Source: Urechis unicinctus
Taxonomy: Eukaryota; Annelida; Polychaeta; Xenopneusta; Urechidae
Assembly: GCA_034190875.2 (NCBI GenBank)
Contig: CM067356.1
Span: 60,059,208 to 60,123,207, forward strand
Reading direction: 5' to 3'
Length of the DNA stretch: 64,000 nucleotides
Within the stretch, counting starts at the first letter, position 1, and each line of letters begins with the position of its first letter. The translations under genes were made by a program, and so were the position numbers. Below the pieces are notes generated by a model. That model did no database searches. It was given only the letters and a program-made list of their open reading frames with translations, and had not been told where the DNA came from. Below, in pieces: positions 26,201 through 36,965 of this stretch.

Positions 26201-29200
26201 ATCATTGAGACAAGGCTCGGATTTGAAGTCACCAAAATCATCTGGACACGAAATCACCCATGCAAAGATCACCACAATTACATAAACATGAGTCCACTCC
26301 ATGGAAGCCTACAGTACAAAGACTACTTCCAGGCAAAAACTTCATGAACAGAAATTTTACGAAGGTACTGCACCTGCTAGAGTGTCCCCTATTCCGGACG
26401 TCTCTCGGAAAGCAGTGTATCTGTCAGTTTCACCGAGGAGGTTTGGGGCGCTGGCGTTTGTCTTCATGATCGACATGGCATCCACAGGAACATGAGACAA
26501 GCCGCTGTCAACACACCACACAGCGGCTACATTCAACTGTCGTAAGCTCATCCATGACCAGGCTCTTCTCCAAGCATAATGATAGCTATAAATGATTTGA
26601 TGCTAACGTGATCATTACAGGCTATTGTTTTGTTTCTTATTTGATTAATAATAACACACCCATTTGGATGATTGTGTAAGTGTCAGGTCGTTACCTGGGA
26701 GGTAGCGCCGAAGAGAACTCAGCAAAGGATGCACTCGACGGTGGTAAAACTTTAGCTGTCTGGAAATCTGCAAAGTCATCATCTTCATCTGGAGCCTTGG
26801 TATCCGTTGCCATGGGACTCAATGATGGCTGCTGATTGGAGGTTGCTAGGCTGGGTGCTGGGGTAGGATACCCTGAGAAACTTGGTGCCACAGTCACAGA
26901 TGCATCAGAAGTAATCAATATCACAGCTGTACAGGCAGGTGGCATGGCAGCTGCTGGTTTGGCAGGTGGCATGGCAGCTGCTGGGTTGGCAGGTGGCATG
27001 GCAGGTGGGTTGGCTGAAGGCATGGTAGCTGCCGCTTCAATATTGAAGTTAGGAACTGGCGCATGAACACACTTCTTCAGAATCTCCAAACTCTCAAAGG
27101 TGATGTTGTTCTGCAAAGAAAACAAATGAGTGGCACGCTAGGACACTGACCTGAGTTACAGAGGTGAGTAACACATTAGGGGACTGACCTGAGTTACAGA
27201 GACGAGTGACAAGTTAGGGGACTGTCCTGAGTTACGGAGACGAGTGACAAGTTAGGGGACTGTCCTGAGTTACGGAGACGAGTGACAAGTTAGGGGACTG
27301 TCCCGAGTTACGGAGACGAGTGACAAGTTAGGGGACCGTCCTGAGTTACGGAGACAAGTGACAAGTTAGGGGACTGTCCTGAGTTATGGAGACGAGTGAC
27401 AAGTTAGGGGACTGTCCTGAGTTACGGAGACGAGTGACAAGTTAGGGGACTGTCCCGAGTTACGGGACGAGTGACAAGTTAGGGGACCGTCCTGAGTTAC
27501 GGAGACAAGTGACAAGTTAGGGGACTGTCCTGAGTTATGGAGACGAGTGACAAGTTAGGGGACTGTCCTGAGTTACGGAGACGAGTGACAAGTTAGGGGA
27601 CTTACCTGAGTTACAGAGACAAGTGACAAGTTAAGGGATTTACCTGAGCTACAGAGACAAGCGCCAGGACACAGAAGAGCTCCTCCTTAACGAGCACGCC
27701 CGGCTCGTGTTTGTTACACAGCTGCCATATACGACCCAGCATCTCGCGTGAGAGACCACTGCGCAGCAGGATGGGGTAAACGAGTTCAGTCTGGATCTTA
27801 CCCTCGCTGTTACAACAAATAAGTCAAGCAGTTAGGAAGAGAACAAAGCCAGCTGACCTCTGATAGTGTAGATGTCAGTGAAGGATGACCAACCGGAGAG
27901 ATGCTTCTAGCACAAGGTTGTAAACATCGGGCACGGGGGAGTCTCCGGTCATCCACTTGGGCAAGCGAGAAACACCCACTTCATCTACAGCGGAAAATCA
28001 TCGATCAGTCGTACAAAATGGACAGGTGACAACTCGTTACACAGTAAAGCATTCAGACATGAACACCAGGGGATATCTAGTCACACAGTAAAGCATTCAG
28101 ACAGCAATCACCAGGGGACAAGCCTTCCACTTACTGGCATTGACAAAAAGGTTGGTGAGTGAGTTGTTATCAGCTTCCCAGCTCCGTGCCTTCTGGCTGG
28201 CTTTAAAGCTAGCCGCTCTCGGTTTGGGAACCACCATTTCATTTACTTTCGCTTTCTTCGCGAATCCTTTGGCTTCTTTCGGTGCCGAGAAGTCCGAGCA
28301 TTGCATCATCATGGAAACCAAATCAGCTGAAACATCAACAAAGTCACTGCTCATCAACTCAGCTGAAACATCAAGAGAGTCACTGCTCATCAACTCAGCT
28401 GAAACATCAACAAAGTCACTGCTCATCAATTCAGCTGAAACATCAACAAAGTCACTGCTCATCAACTCAGCTAAAACATCAAGAAAGTCACTTCTCATCA
28501 ACTCAGCTGAAACATCAACAATGTCACTGCTGAAACATCAACAAAGTCACTTCTCATCAACAAACAAACATATCTTGTACTTCAGTAATTGCTTTGTAAG
28601 AATCTTTCTTTATGAAAATCATGTCTGTTATCGGTCCAAGGTGTACCTTTCTTCTCTGCTGGAGGTATTTCTTGTTGACCTTGACCTTGTGTCTGTGCTT
28701 TCTCAGTGCCTCCATCAGGATTTGTTTCAGCAGATGGCTGACTTTTGCTGGCTATGCTGGGAGGCTCTGCTGCAGCTGAACTTCCCAAGAAATCTCCAAA
28801 GCCATCATCTCCATCTTCAGCAGGTGCCACTACATAACATATTAACATGGGCTCAAGTATTTAATGATTACTCAGCAAAATTCAAATTACCAAACAATCC
28901 TACTTAAAGGACACATTTCTCTGGTGAAATGCATGAGTTAATGCTAACTTTGGTGAGTGGCATCCTGGCTTGTGGTTGTTTGAAGTGGAGCAGGAGGGAG
29001 AGGAGAGGGCACAGATTGAGGTGGGAGAGGAGCCGCGACAGGTCGAGGAGCTGCTTTCTCTGAAGGTCCTACGATGGACTGAATCATTGAATCCGCATCC
29101 ACTTTACGTCCACCCAGGGCGCTCAACTCCTGCAGACGTTTCCTCTGCTCCTGAAACTGGTGCTGTTTCATCTGCTGTTCGTATTCCCTCCGTTGCACCT

Positions 29201-29938
29201 CCATGAACTTCTGCTGTTCCCGCATCATCTTCCTGCCAGACACAGGGCATCATACACTGGTGTAGCTCATCATTCATGTGGCAGAAATGCCAGATCAGAA
29301 CATCGTTTGACTCATCGACCCACTTACTCTTGCTTTTGATGGAAGTCTTTTGCCATATCTGGGGTGTAAGGTGGGGGTCTGGGGACCTGGCCCCCAGAAA
29401 GGTGGGGCACCTGGCCCGTAGGGAGGCGGGGCATCTGGCCTGTAGGGAAGCGGGGCACCTGTCCCGTAGGGAGGCGGGGCTCCTGGACCCCAGAAAAACG
29501 TGGCTGCTGGCCCCCTCCAGGCATGTAGGGCATTGGTTGAGCCAAGGAAACCATTCCCTGTCCTTGCTGTGACATACAGCGGAGGATAAATCAATATCAC
29601 AAATACTGGCACAATCCTTATTCAGAATCACTTTGAATTCTTCAACAAGTTAGATAACATTTGTTCCAAATAGCAGATCATAGAGACTGTTTAAAGCCCA
29701 TAAGAGAGAAGCAACATGCAAATTAACTTCATACAGGGATCATCCTAGCTGCCCTCATTCCCGGCTGCATCATCATCTGCTGTGGGTAAACCATACCCGG
29801 CTGCATCATCTGCATCTGAGGGTTGATCTGAGGTGTCATGGGATATCCCTGGGCAGGGATCCCCTGGGCAGGGATCCCCTGGGCAGGGATCCCCTGAGGA
29901 GGGATCCCCTGAGGAGGGTAGCTACCATTAGGGAACAT
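23242..29938 (-). CDS. SYNRG: Synergin gamma (AP-1 gamma-ear-binding EH-domain protein)
   Basis: Synergin gamma binds the AP-1 gamma ear at the trans-Golgi/endosome through DFxDF-type motifs. Fifteen exons keep phase throughout (about 1337 aa; human about 1310): 29735-29938, 29328-29566, 28949-29232, 28647-28829, 28135-28506, 27894-27984, 27644-27806, 26695-27110, 26374-26504, 24943-26241, 24765-24862, 24261-24411, 23846-23893, 23613-23704, 23242-23484. Seen: PYTPDMAKDFHQ then a charged coiled coil (exons 2-3); an EH domain, PKWMTGDSPVPDVYNLVLEA to VYPILLRSGLSREMLGRIWQ (exons 6-7, about residues 428-512); acidic motifs DDDFADFQ, DDFGDFKSE, DDFADFQQA, DWADFKSD, NDFGEFSSAE; the family C-terminus KACGVCLLNV ... 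YHTICANFWVNCV. Coding repeats occur in exons 1, 2, 5 and 8. The exon 3 donor (GTTAGC) is weak. The start is the first ATG after an in-frame stop following an acceptor at 29953. Confidence 0.96.
23920..24065. repeat. 20-bp minisatellite in SYNRG intron 12
   Basis: About seven copies of AACCATCAAACAGTGTTGAC. Confidence 0.88.
24096..24262. repeat. 28-bp minisatellite abutting the SYNRG exon 12 donor
   Basis: Read on the gene strand, six units of GTAAGCCACTTGGCAGTACC plus TCAAAGGA follow directly from the exon 12 end CTTAAGA. The first unit contains the true donor GTAAGC, and every later unit repeats GTAAGC preceded by GGA or GGT. Confidence 0.9.
24455..24725. repeat. ~52-bp repeats in SYNRG intron 11
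   Basis: About five diverged copies of a unit with CACTACACCCTCCCTCACTG, ACTCTAACATCATCTACTT and AAACCCCATCAAA. Confidence 0.8.
27136..27660. repeat. 38-bp minisatellite derived from the SYNRG exon 7 donor junction
   Basis: Read on the gene strand the unit is TTGTCTCTGTAACTCAG, GTAAGTCCCCTAACTTGTCA and C (about 38 bp, roughly 13 copies). The last 17 nt of exon 7 are TTGTCTCTGTAGCTCAG followed by the donor GTAAATCCC. The array therefore repeats the exon end plus the intron start. The second copy keeps a perfect CAG/GTAAGT; most others read CAG/GACAGT; distal copies read CAG/GTCAGT. Confidence 0.92.
28320..28550. repeat. 36-bp coding repeat at the start of SYNRG exon 5
   Basis: About six 36-bp units. 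On the gene strand they encode a 12-residue unit SAELMSSDFVDV, and every unit contains GATGTTTCAG followed by CTGAG, an acceptor-like site. The acceptor used in the model is the one at 28507. Confidence 0.88.
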
Positions 29939-30500
29939 TATTCTTCATATCACCTGCAAGTTTTAAAATATTCAATTATTGGCAAAAAGTTATAGAGAGA
30001 AACATGTTTATATCAGACAATTACAAGGCAAATAAGATTTTGTGGACAGTCAAGATATAAAACTACCAGTGTAACATTACTGTAGAGGTCATTTGTTATG
30101 GATTCTACTTAGCCAGAGACATATGATTTCTGGTTTTTCGCACGAAAGGTCACATTTGCATATTTATTGCTCATAAAAACAGGATTTGAATACAGATTTA
30201 AATTGTCAGGAACCCAATCTAAAGTAGTCTTCCCTCTCTAAGAGTCCTATTCTAATGTAGCCAAATATTAGTCCCACTCTAGTTTGGGTGCGAGTTGGTC
30301 TCGGTACGAGTTCACCCGATCCCGATCGTCAACTACAGTCACAGGGGGCGAGGTAACTGAAAAATTCCACAAATCTAAATTTGCTTACTCCTCACGTTTT
30401 TCCTTGCGATAAACATGAGCAACTATGAAATATTAGAAAGAACAGAATAAAAATATACTTGCGCACTGGTTATGAATCTACATTGGATCCCACATCTTAC

Positions 30501-30610
30501 CGGAAATCGCTGTGAGAACGTTTCGAACTGCGGGCAATGACGTTTTCATGTCAGCGAAGCGATGTCTTTCGCTAGGAGGCGCAGTGATTTGTTTACAATA
30601 ACCAAACATT
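30501..30610 (-). promoter_or_regulatory. SYNRG: Probable 5' UTR exon of SYNRG
   Basis: On the bottom strand a strong donor (TTCCG then GTAAGATG) ends a GC-richer segment at 30501. Exon 1 has an acceptor (CTTGCAG) at 29954, 15 nt before the start codon, so an upstream exon is expected. The segment holds an ATG whose frame would, after splicing, run into the main start region and stop there, so it would be a small upstream ORF. No transcript evidence is available. Confidence 0.4.
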
Positions 30611-31062
30611 ATGACCAACTGATGCCCTTGCCTATTATTTTATAATAATAACTATAACGTTTATTGACATTAACGCACAGGAAATGAGGATCTTTGAAGC
30701 CAATGATTACAACTAGAAACAAATAAACTGTATTCACAGCATAACAATAACCACAGATACTGATAAAGCGGGTGGCAGCGTTCTCGGCCTCAGTAACTTG
30801 TGCCTAGCCCTACAATAGCCCCCGGGGGGGTGGGGGGGGGGGAATTAAGTGTATAGAGGTAGTACATATGTTTTTTGGGGGCTTCGTTTTGTACGACGGG
30901 GTATGTTTTTCTCTTCCCACCTGTATTAACGGGTTGAATATGCATATTTCCTATCGATGACAATACAAATGCATAGTACCTTGTACGACGGGGTATGCTT
31001 TTTTGCCATTTTCACCTTGTACGACGGGTTATACATTCGCATAAGACCTTGTACGACGGGGT

Positions 31063-31996
31063 TAGCCGCGCACGACGGTAATATAAATATATACCGTCGT
31101 GACTGAAGATGTGTGGGTCGTGTGGAAAGTGTTTTATATCACGACTCCGGGGCTACTACCAAGTTGTGTACTTACGTAAATATTTATGTCGACAAATGAG
31201 ATGAATATCCGCTTAAGCGGATTATTTTGGTTATCCACTGTCTCGTTATTATTTAGCAATAGTCGAATAAACTTTTAGAATCACAACTTTCATTCGCGGC
31301 AGCCCCAGTTTTGGAGATATGACGTCACATTACGAAGTTCCAGTTTCACTCGCCATGTGGCTGCAGGTCCCGGTGGAGGGGGCACTTAAGTATATAGAGG
31401 TAGTATACATGTGTCGGGGTAGGTTTTTTTTCGGCCTCCCGACGGGTTTTGTTGACCTCATACTTGTAGGATGGGGTATGCTCTTGCCATTTTTACCTTG
31501 TATGACAGGTACAGGTTTTTGAGATCCCGGGGCACACCCCTACGCAGGTCAAGGCCAAGTGCCCCCTCCAGACTGCGGGAATCAATAAGTGTTATCTTTT
31601 TTTAAATGTCTATGTGATATCGTTAAATACATATCGCCCTTCAAAGTAGATATTTCCAAAAGATAATCATTGACAAAATGACACATATACTTAAATAATA
31701 AAATTCAGAAAGAAAAAGTTCGCTTGCGAAGAACCTTGTCTGCGCATGCGCGCAGAAACCGTTCTTGTCGTTCAAAATAAACATGAACTTTTCAGAATTT
31801 GTGTGGCCGGATTAAATCGCCCTTGACGAAATCTCACCCGTAAACTAACTCAACTTGTTAATAAACATTCATTTATGTGAAAAATTATTCTTCATATATA
31901 CATTTGTGTAATTATCGTGTATAATTGGAACTCATGTATCGTTCACGCGCATTCGGTTACGATCTTTGCACGACGTTAATAAACGTCGTGCACGGC
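31063..31996 (+). mobile_element. Element B: hairpin-ended transposon inserted in MITE A
   Basis: About 934 bp flanked by an 11-bp duplication TACGACGGGGT (31052-31062, 31997-32007), matching the single copy of that word in intact MITE A. The ends are inverted: left TAGCCGCGCACGACG, right (reversed) GCCGTGCACGACG. Each end contains a perfect or near-perfect hairpin (left around GGTAATATAAATATATACC, right around GTTAATAAAC). A MITE A-like segment lies inside at 31371-31569. No coding capacity. Confidence 0.72.
31371..31569 (+). mobile_element. MITE family A copy inside element B
   Basis: Bounded by perfect 14-bp inverted repeats TGGAGGGGGCACTT and AAGTGCCCCCTCCA, shorter than the 270-290-bp copies. 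The inverted element B copy has a family A segment at the same relative position, so this piece may be an integral part of element B. Confidence 0.75.
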
Positions 31997-32205
31997 TACG
32001 ACGGGGTATGCTTCTGGCCATTTTGACCTTGTACGACGGGTACGGGTTTTCGAGGTCCCGCGGCACACCTCTATCCAGAATCAGGCCAAGCCCCCCCCCC
32101 CCCACCCCCACCCCCGGGGCACTAGCCCAATTGACGTTGTGCGATGGTCGTAACCGTACACGCGGTGAACGATACATGACAAAGGCCGTAAAAACATACC
32201 CCGGC

Positions 32206-33066
32206 AAATTATTGGGGCCAAGACAGGCAAGGAAGCCCTCAAACTAGGGAGGGCTATACCTAGCACGGCTGAATGGAGAGAAGACAGGGAGAAATTCATG
32301 TCAGAAATCCTCCAAACCAAAATGAAGTACATTCCAGAATATAGGGTATCTTTAAAATCAAGTGGCACTTCAACTATCCATGAGGACACTATGCATCCTT
32401 ACTGGGGTGGAAAAGCTGGCAAGGATAGACTGGGGATGTTGCACATGGAAATGAGGACAAAAATACTAAACTCTCACTTCAATTTGACACACGACTCGAG
32501 CAACACCCAACCTGCGCGCTCGGCAACACCCACTACACCTTGCCAAAAAGTGCTGATATTGGGTGACTCAAACACAAAAGGATTTGACCCACTACGAATG
32601 ACAAAACAATGTTCTATCACCATTACCCAGACACCCACATTGAAGGACGCAACCGAGATCATCAGCAAGAATCAACCACAAGACCAGATAGTGGTCTTGC
32701 ACACAGGAACAAATGACCTCAGAACCAAATCATCAAAGGATCGAAGTAGCTGACAGCATTACAAAAACAGCGCAGCAACTCCTTCAGAAAAACAACAAAG
32801 TTGTCATTTCCAAACTGCTACCCAGAGAAGGTCTGAAGCTAAATCAAATGGTGAACGAAGTGAACAACATAATTAGCTCAAACATGCAAAGCACCAAAGT
32901 GAAACTCGTCAGCACACCCGACTTCTACTATGGCAACAGACCAAATAAGACCTACTACAAAGCCTCATACTCCAATGGACAACAACTACCACTACTGCAT
33001 CTTAATACCAAAGGAATTGCAAAGCTCAGTATGGACATCCAAAGTGCAATAAAACAGCTGATTTGA
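32206..33066 (+). pseudogene. LINE ORF1: NADAR-like plus SGNH hydrolase-like
   Basis: The 5' part (frame of 32298) reads GKEALKLGRAIPSTAEW, FMSEILQTKMKYIPEYR and HPYWGGKAGKDRLG, which resembles the C-terminal half of NADAR/YbiA-like domains (GRxVxxxxxWxxxR, a KF-type helix, then PxDxFWG). Next come VLILGDSNTKGFDP (SGNH block I-like) and VVLHTGTNDLR (block III-like). A frameshift near 32740 moves the frame, which continues as DSITKTAQQLLQKNNKVVIS to the stop at 33066. SGNH/esterase ORF1 proteins are known from CR1-type LINEs. The NADAR assignment is by motif memory. Confidence 0.6.
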
Positions 33067-33373
33067 TGGATGAAGACGACCGAATGAGAGCAACTTGGCC
33101 AACTACCTGCCGAGATGTACTAAGGTTGGTAACGGGCCTAGTGTTATGTTATGTTATACTATGGTTACTTCTTACTTAAGTTGATGTCTAACACTGCAGA
33201 TTTTGTGATACTCACTCTTACATAGGTTGTTAACAGTTAACTACACAATACAATTGTATACCACTATGTCAGCGTACTTGGCAATTATTACAAACAAACA
33301 AAAGTTGAGTATTTTATTGGATTCACAACATGTATTTCATTGCTATTTCATTAATGTAAAACTTTATCCTAAA

Positions 33374-36300
33374 ATGGACCATATGAATGAAAGGAACACT
33401 TATTTGAGAATGGGATGTTGGAATGTTCAGGGAATGGTTGCTAAGGGAAAAGATGTATGTTCTAATGTGGATTTTTTAAAGCAGATCTCTGATTTTGATA
33501 TTGTTGGTCTAACTGAGACACATGCAGTTGAGGGTACGAATGATGACATCCATATCAATGATTACATTACTCGAAGTTTCCCTAGGCCAAAACACATCAA
33601 AGCACCCCATGGCTCAGGAGGTATACTTATATTGATGAACCCACATATAACTGGTGGGATCACAATCAAATCCTCTATTCACAATGACTATGTATGGTTA
33701 ACCCTAGACAATCAATACTTTGGTTTGATTAGGGACATCCACTTGTGCGTAGCATACATACCTCCCCCTGAATCTACATATAGCAAAAGACAAGAACAAA
33801 ATCTTCTGGACAAAATTGAGACAGATATATTCATCAATAAAAAAACTGGTGACATCCTGTTGATGGGAGACCTGAATGCCAGGGTAGGAGCAAGCAATGA
33901 TTTCATAAGCAATGATTGTGAAAAACATTTGCCTGTGGGAGATGAATATACTTTAGACACAAACCTAATCTCACGATCAAGCCTAGATACAACACTAGAC
34001 AAAAGAGGGAAGCACCTTCTTGAAATCTGTATTGAAGCTCAGTTGCGAATACTAAATGGTAGGAAACTGGGTGATACCTTTGGCTACTATACTAGTTACC
34101 AATATAACGGTAGCAGCACTGTAGATTATGGAATATGCAGTGATTCGCTCTTGACCAAAATACCTTACTTCAAAGTTCATGAATTTATTGGGGACATTAC
34201 TGACCACTGTATGATCTCCTTCACTTTAGTAGCTGAAAGGCCCCAACCCAGTGGGTGCTCAGTTCAACTCCATGACTCGCCCACCAAATTTCAATGGCAT
34301 GACAATAGCGAAGTCTCATTTAAGGCAGCACTTGGTCTTCCCCCGATACAGACCCATATTAAAGAAACACTACGTGCACTAGACGTGTGCAATACACCAG
34401 AGGACCTTCTCGTGGCCTCGACTAAACTCATCTATGTATATGAGCATGCAGCAAAGTTATCTCTGAAACTTAAAACCAAAGTCCAAAGACCCAAAAGGAC
34501 TCCTTGGAATACTACGCAATTGACCAGACTAAAAAGAGAAACAGCAACAAAGGCCAGGCTAATGTGTAAGTCGGCAACAGGGGAACATAGAAGGAGTTAC
34601 TTCTTATCTCTAAAAAGATACAGAAAGGAAATGAAATACTCAAAAAGATATCACATGAACGAACAAATTAATAAACTTAACTCTTTACAAAAAACTAACC
34701 CAAAGAAGTTCTGGCAATTACTAGAAGATATAAAAACAACACCGGAAAATAAAAACAAAGCTAATAACATTGAACCAGGTGCATGGTTTGACTATCTCAC
34801 AAAACTCAACAAAGACCCAAATATTCAAAGTAACGATGTGAACAATGAACTCTCAAATCTCCTCTCAACCCGTAACTTCAGCAAACTTGACTTCAGGATT
34901 GACCCAAAAGAAACACTGCAAGCCATAAATAAGCTGAAAAATAACAAAAGCCCAGGTTTAGATGCAATAACAAATGAAATGATAAAAACCTCGAAAGACC
35001 ATATGTTACCGTGTATAGTTAAACTCTTCAACAAAGTGTACTCACTTGGACTATACCCAGACCAGTGGTGTAAGGGATATATAAGTAATATTCACAAAAA
35101 AGGATCTATTTTTGAACCCCAAAACTATAGAGGGATTACTGTAACAAGTGCTCTTGGTAAACTATTTAACTCAATCATGAATGTGAGATTACAAAACTAC
35201 TTGGAAGAAAACAACATTATCTCACAACATCAAGCCGGGTTCAAAAAGAACTCGAGCACTTCTGATCATATTTTTACCATGAAGACTATAATTGATAAAT
35301 ATACCAAATCAAAGGGCCAAGAACTATATACATGCTTTGTCGATTTTCGGCAAGCATTTGATAGAGTATGGCACACAGGGCTGCTTCTCAAATTAGCCAG
35401 GCTAGGAATAAATAATTATTTTTACAGATATATCAAAGACATGTACTCAAAAACAAAGCTATGTGTCAAAGTGAACAATGAAAAGCACACAGCTTTTTTC
35501 TCCTCGGACATAGGTGTTCGGCAAGGAGATAATTTGAGTCCAAGTTTATCCAATATATACATAAACGACTTAGTTGAACAAATTCAAAACAAAGGCCACA
35601 CAAATGAGGTAACGATAGGTTCAACACATCTCAATAGCCTGTTATATGCAGACGATGTTGTCCTTGTTTCAACCAGCCAGCAGGGTCTCCAGAACTGCAT
35701 TGATGCAGCGAAGGCATATTCTGAGACATGGCGACTAGAAGTCAATTTGAACAAAACAAAAATTATCATATTTAACCAAAATGGAACACATCTCAGGGAA
35801 AATTTTGTTTATGGAGGCCACCAACTTGAGTGTGTGGATAATTACTCTTATCTTGGTATAAACTTTACCACTAATGGTAAACTGAAGGACTCTGTTGATA
35901 CCCTCTACCATAAAAGCCTTAAGGCCCTATGCAAACTAAATAAACTCCTGGGTCATAACTATAATATAAGCACCATGATGCATATCTTCGATCATACCAT
36001 AAAACCCATACTACTGTATGGTTCTGAAGTGTGGGGAGTAGATATTGGACTGACACAGTCACGATCCCCAAATGCATTCGAACAAAATCTGGATAACAAT
36101 AAACTTTCTCAGTTAGAGTTAAAATTCTACAGGAGAATACTACACGTAAAGAGACACCTCGATTATAGGAATCAGGGGTGAACTGGGCAGACACCCACTT
36201 AGTCTTCATGCCATAACTAATTCAATAAAGTTCTTTCTTTCTACCAAATTAAAATCTGGAGGCTGTCTAGCCAAAGAAGCACTAATAGAAAGTCAAAAGG

Positions 36301-36965
36301 AACATCCTACAACGAAAAAGTCATGGTTTGGAAAATTAACATCAATATTGGAGCACATACATCTACAATACAACAACATTAACGTGCCTGAGAACAAAAT
36401 AAAGATATTTGCAAAAAGAGCTGAAGGTGCGATGAAAACTCTCTATGAAAAATTCTGACACAAAAAACTCAATAATACTAACAGCCTATCTGGAAGACAA
36501 GGGGGAAATAAACTGAGAACCTACAAACTTTTCAAACAAAACTTTGGACTCGAGAAATACTTGCTTAATATAGACAATATCAACCACAGAACTGCAGTAT
36601 CACAACTACGCCTGAGCTCCCATCCATTAAATATAGAAGCAATGAGGGGAACCATTTCAAACCCAAACGATAGAACATGTCAGTGCTGCGCAATGCAAGC
36701 TACAGAAGACGAAACACATTTCATGATCACATGCCCCAAATATAAAAATAAAAGAGCCCCATTGTTTAACGATATTGACATAAACAACAAAAAATTTTCT
36801 CACCTGTCACCCAATGACAAATATATATGGGTGATGAGTAATGAGGACAAACTCTTGAATAAAAACATTGACAAATTCATAAGGGAATCGCTCGAGATTC
36901 GCAAACTGGCTCTAAATGGCCAACAACCCTCAGCTTCAGGTGTCTCGGTCAGTGGTCTCACTTAG
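33374..36965 (+). pseudogene. LINE ORF2: APE endonuclease and reverse transcriptase
   Basis: Encodes target-primed retrotransposition enzymes. An AP-endonuclease domain shows GCWNVQGM, GLTETHAVEG, GDLNARVG and ITDHCMISF. The reverse transcriptase shows NKSPGLDAITNEM, FVDFRQAFDRVWH, GVRQGDNLSPSLSNIYIND and the catalytic YADDVVLV at about 35646. The first frame is open to 36181 (it can be read from 33227, but the ATG at 33374 gives the better N-terminus). A one-base frameshift near 36175 is followed by GELGRHPLSLHAITNSIKFF, an in-frame TGA near 36458, and a C-terminal zinc-knuckle-like CQCC ... ETHFMITCPKY ending at 36965. No RNase H was seen. Confidence 0.9.

Larger units (their letters stand above)
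30822..32119 (+). mobile_element. MITE family A copy interrupted by element B
   Basis: The left part (30822-31062) and right part (31997-32119) line up with the intact family A copies. The outer flanks carry CAATAGCCC (30813-30821) and CACTAGCCC (32120-32128), a 9-bp duplication with one mismatch. The gap is filled by element B (31063-31996). Confidence 0.75.

Noticed and set aside
32129-32180. First read as the start of a reversed MITE A copy (GGGGCACTAG)
   Set aside because: Comparison with the left flank shows CACTAGCCC is the target duplication of MITE A, and the following bases are the reversed right end of element B.
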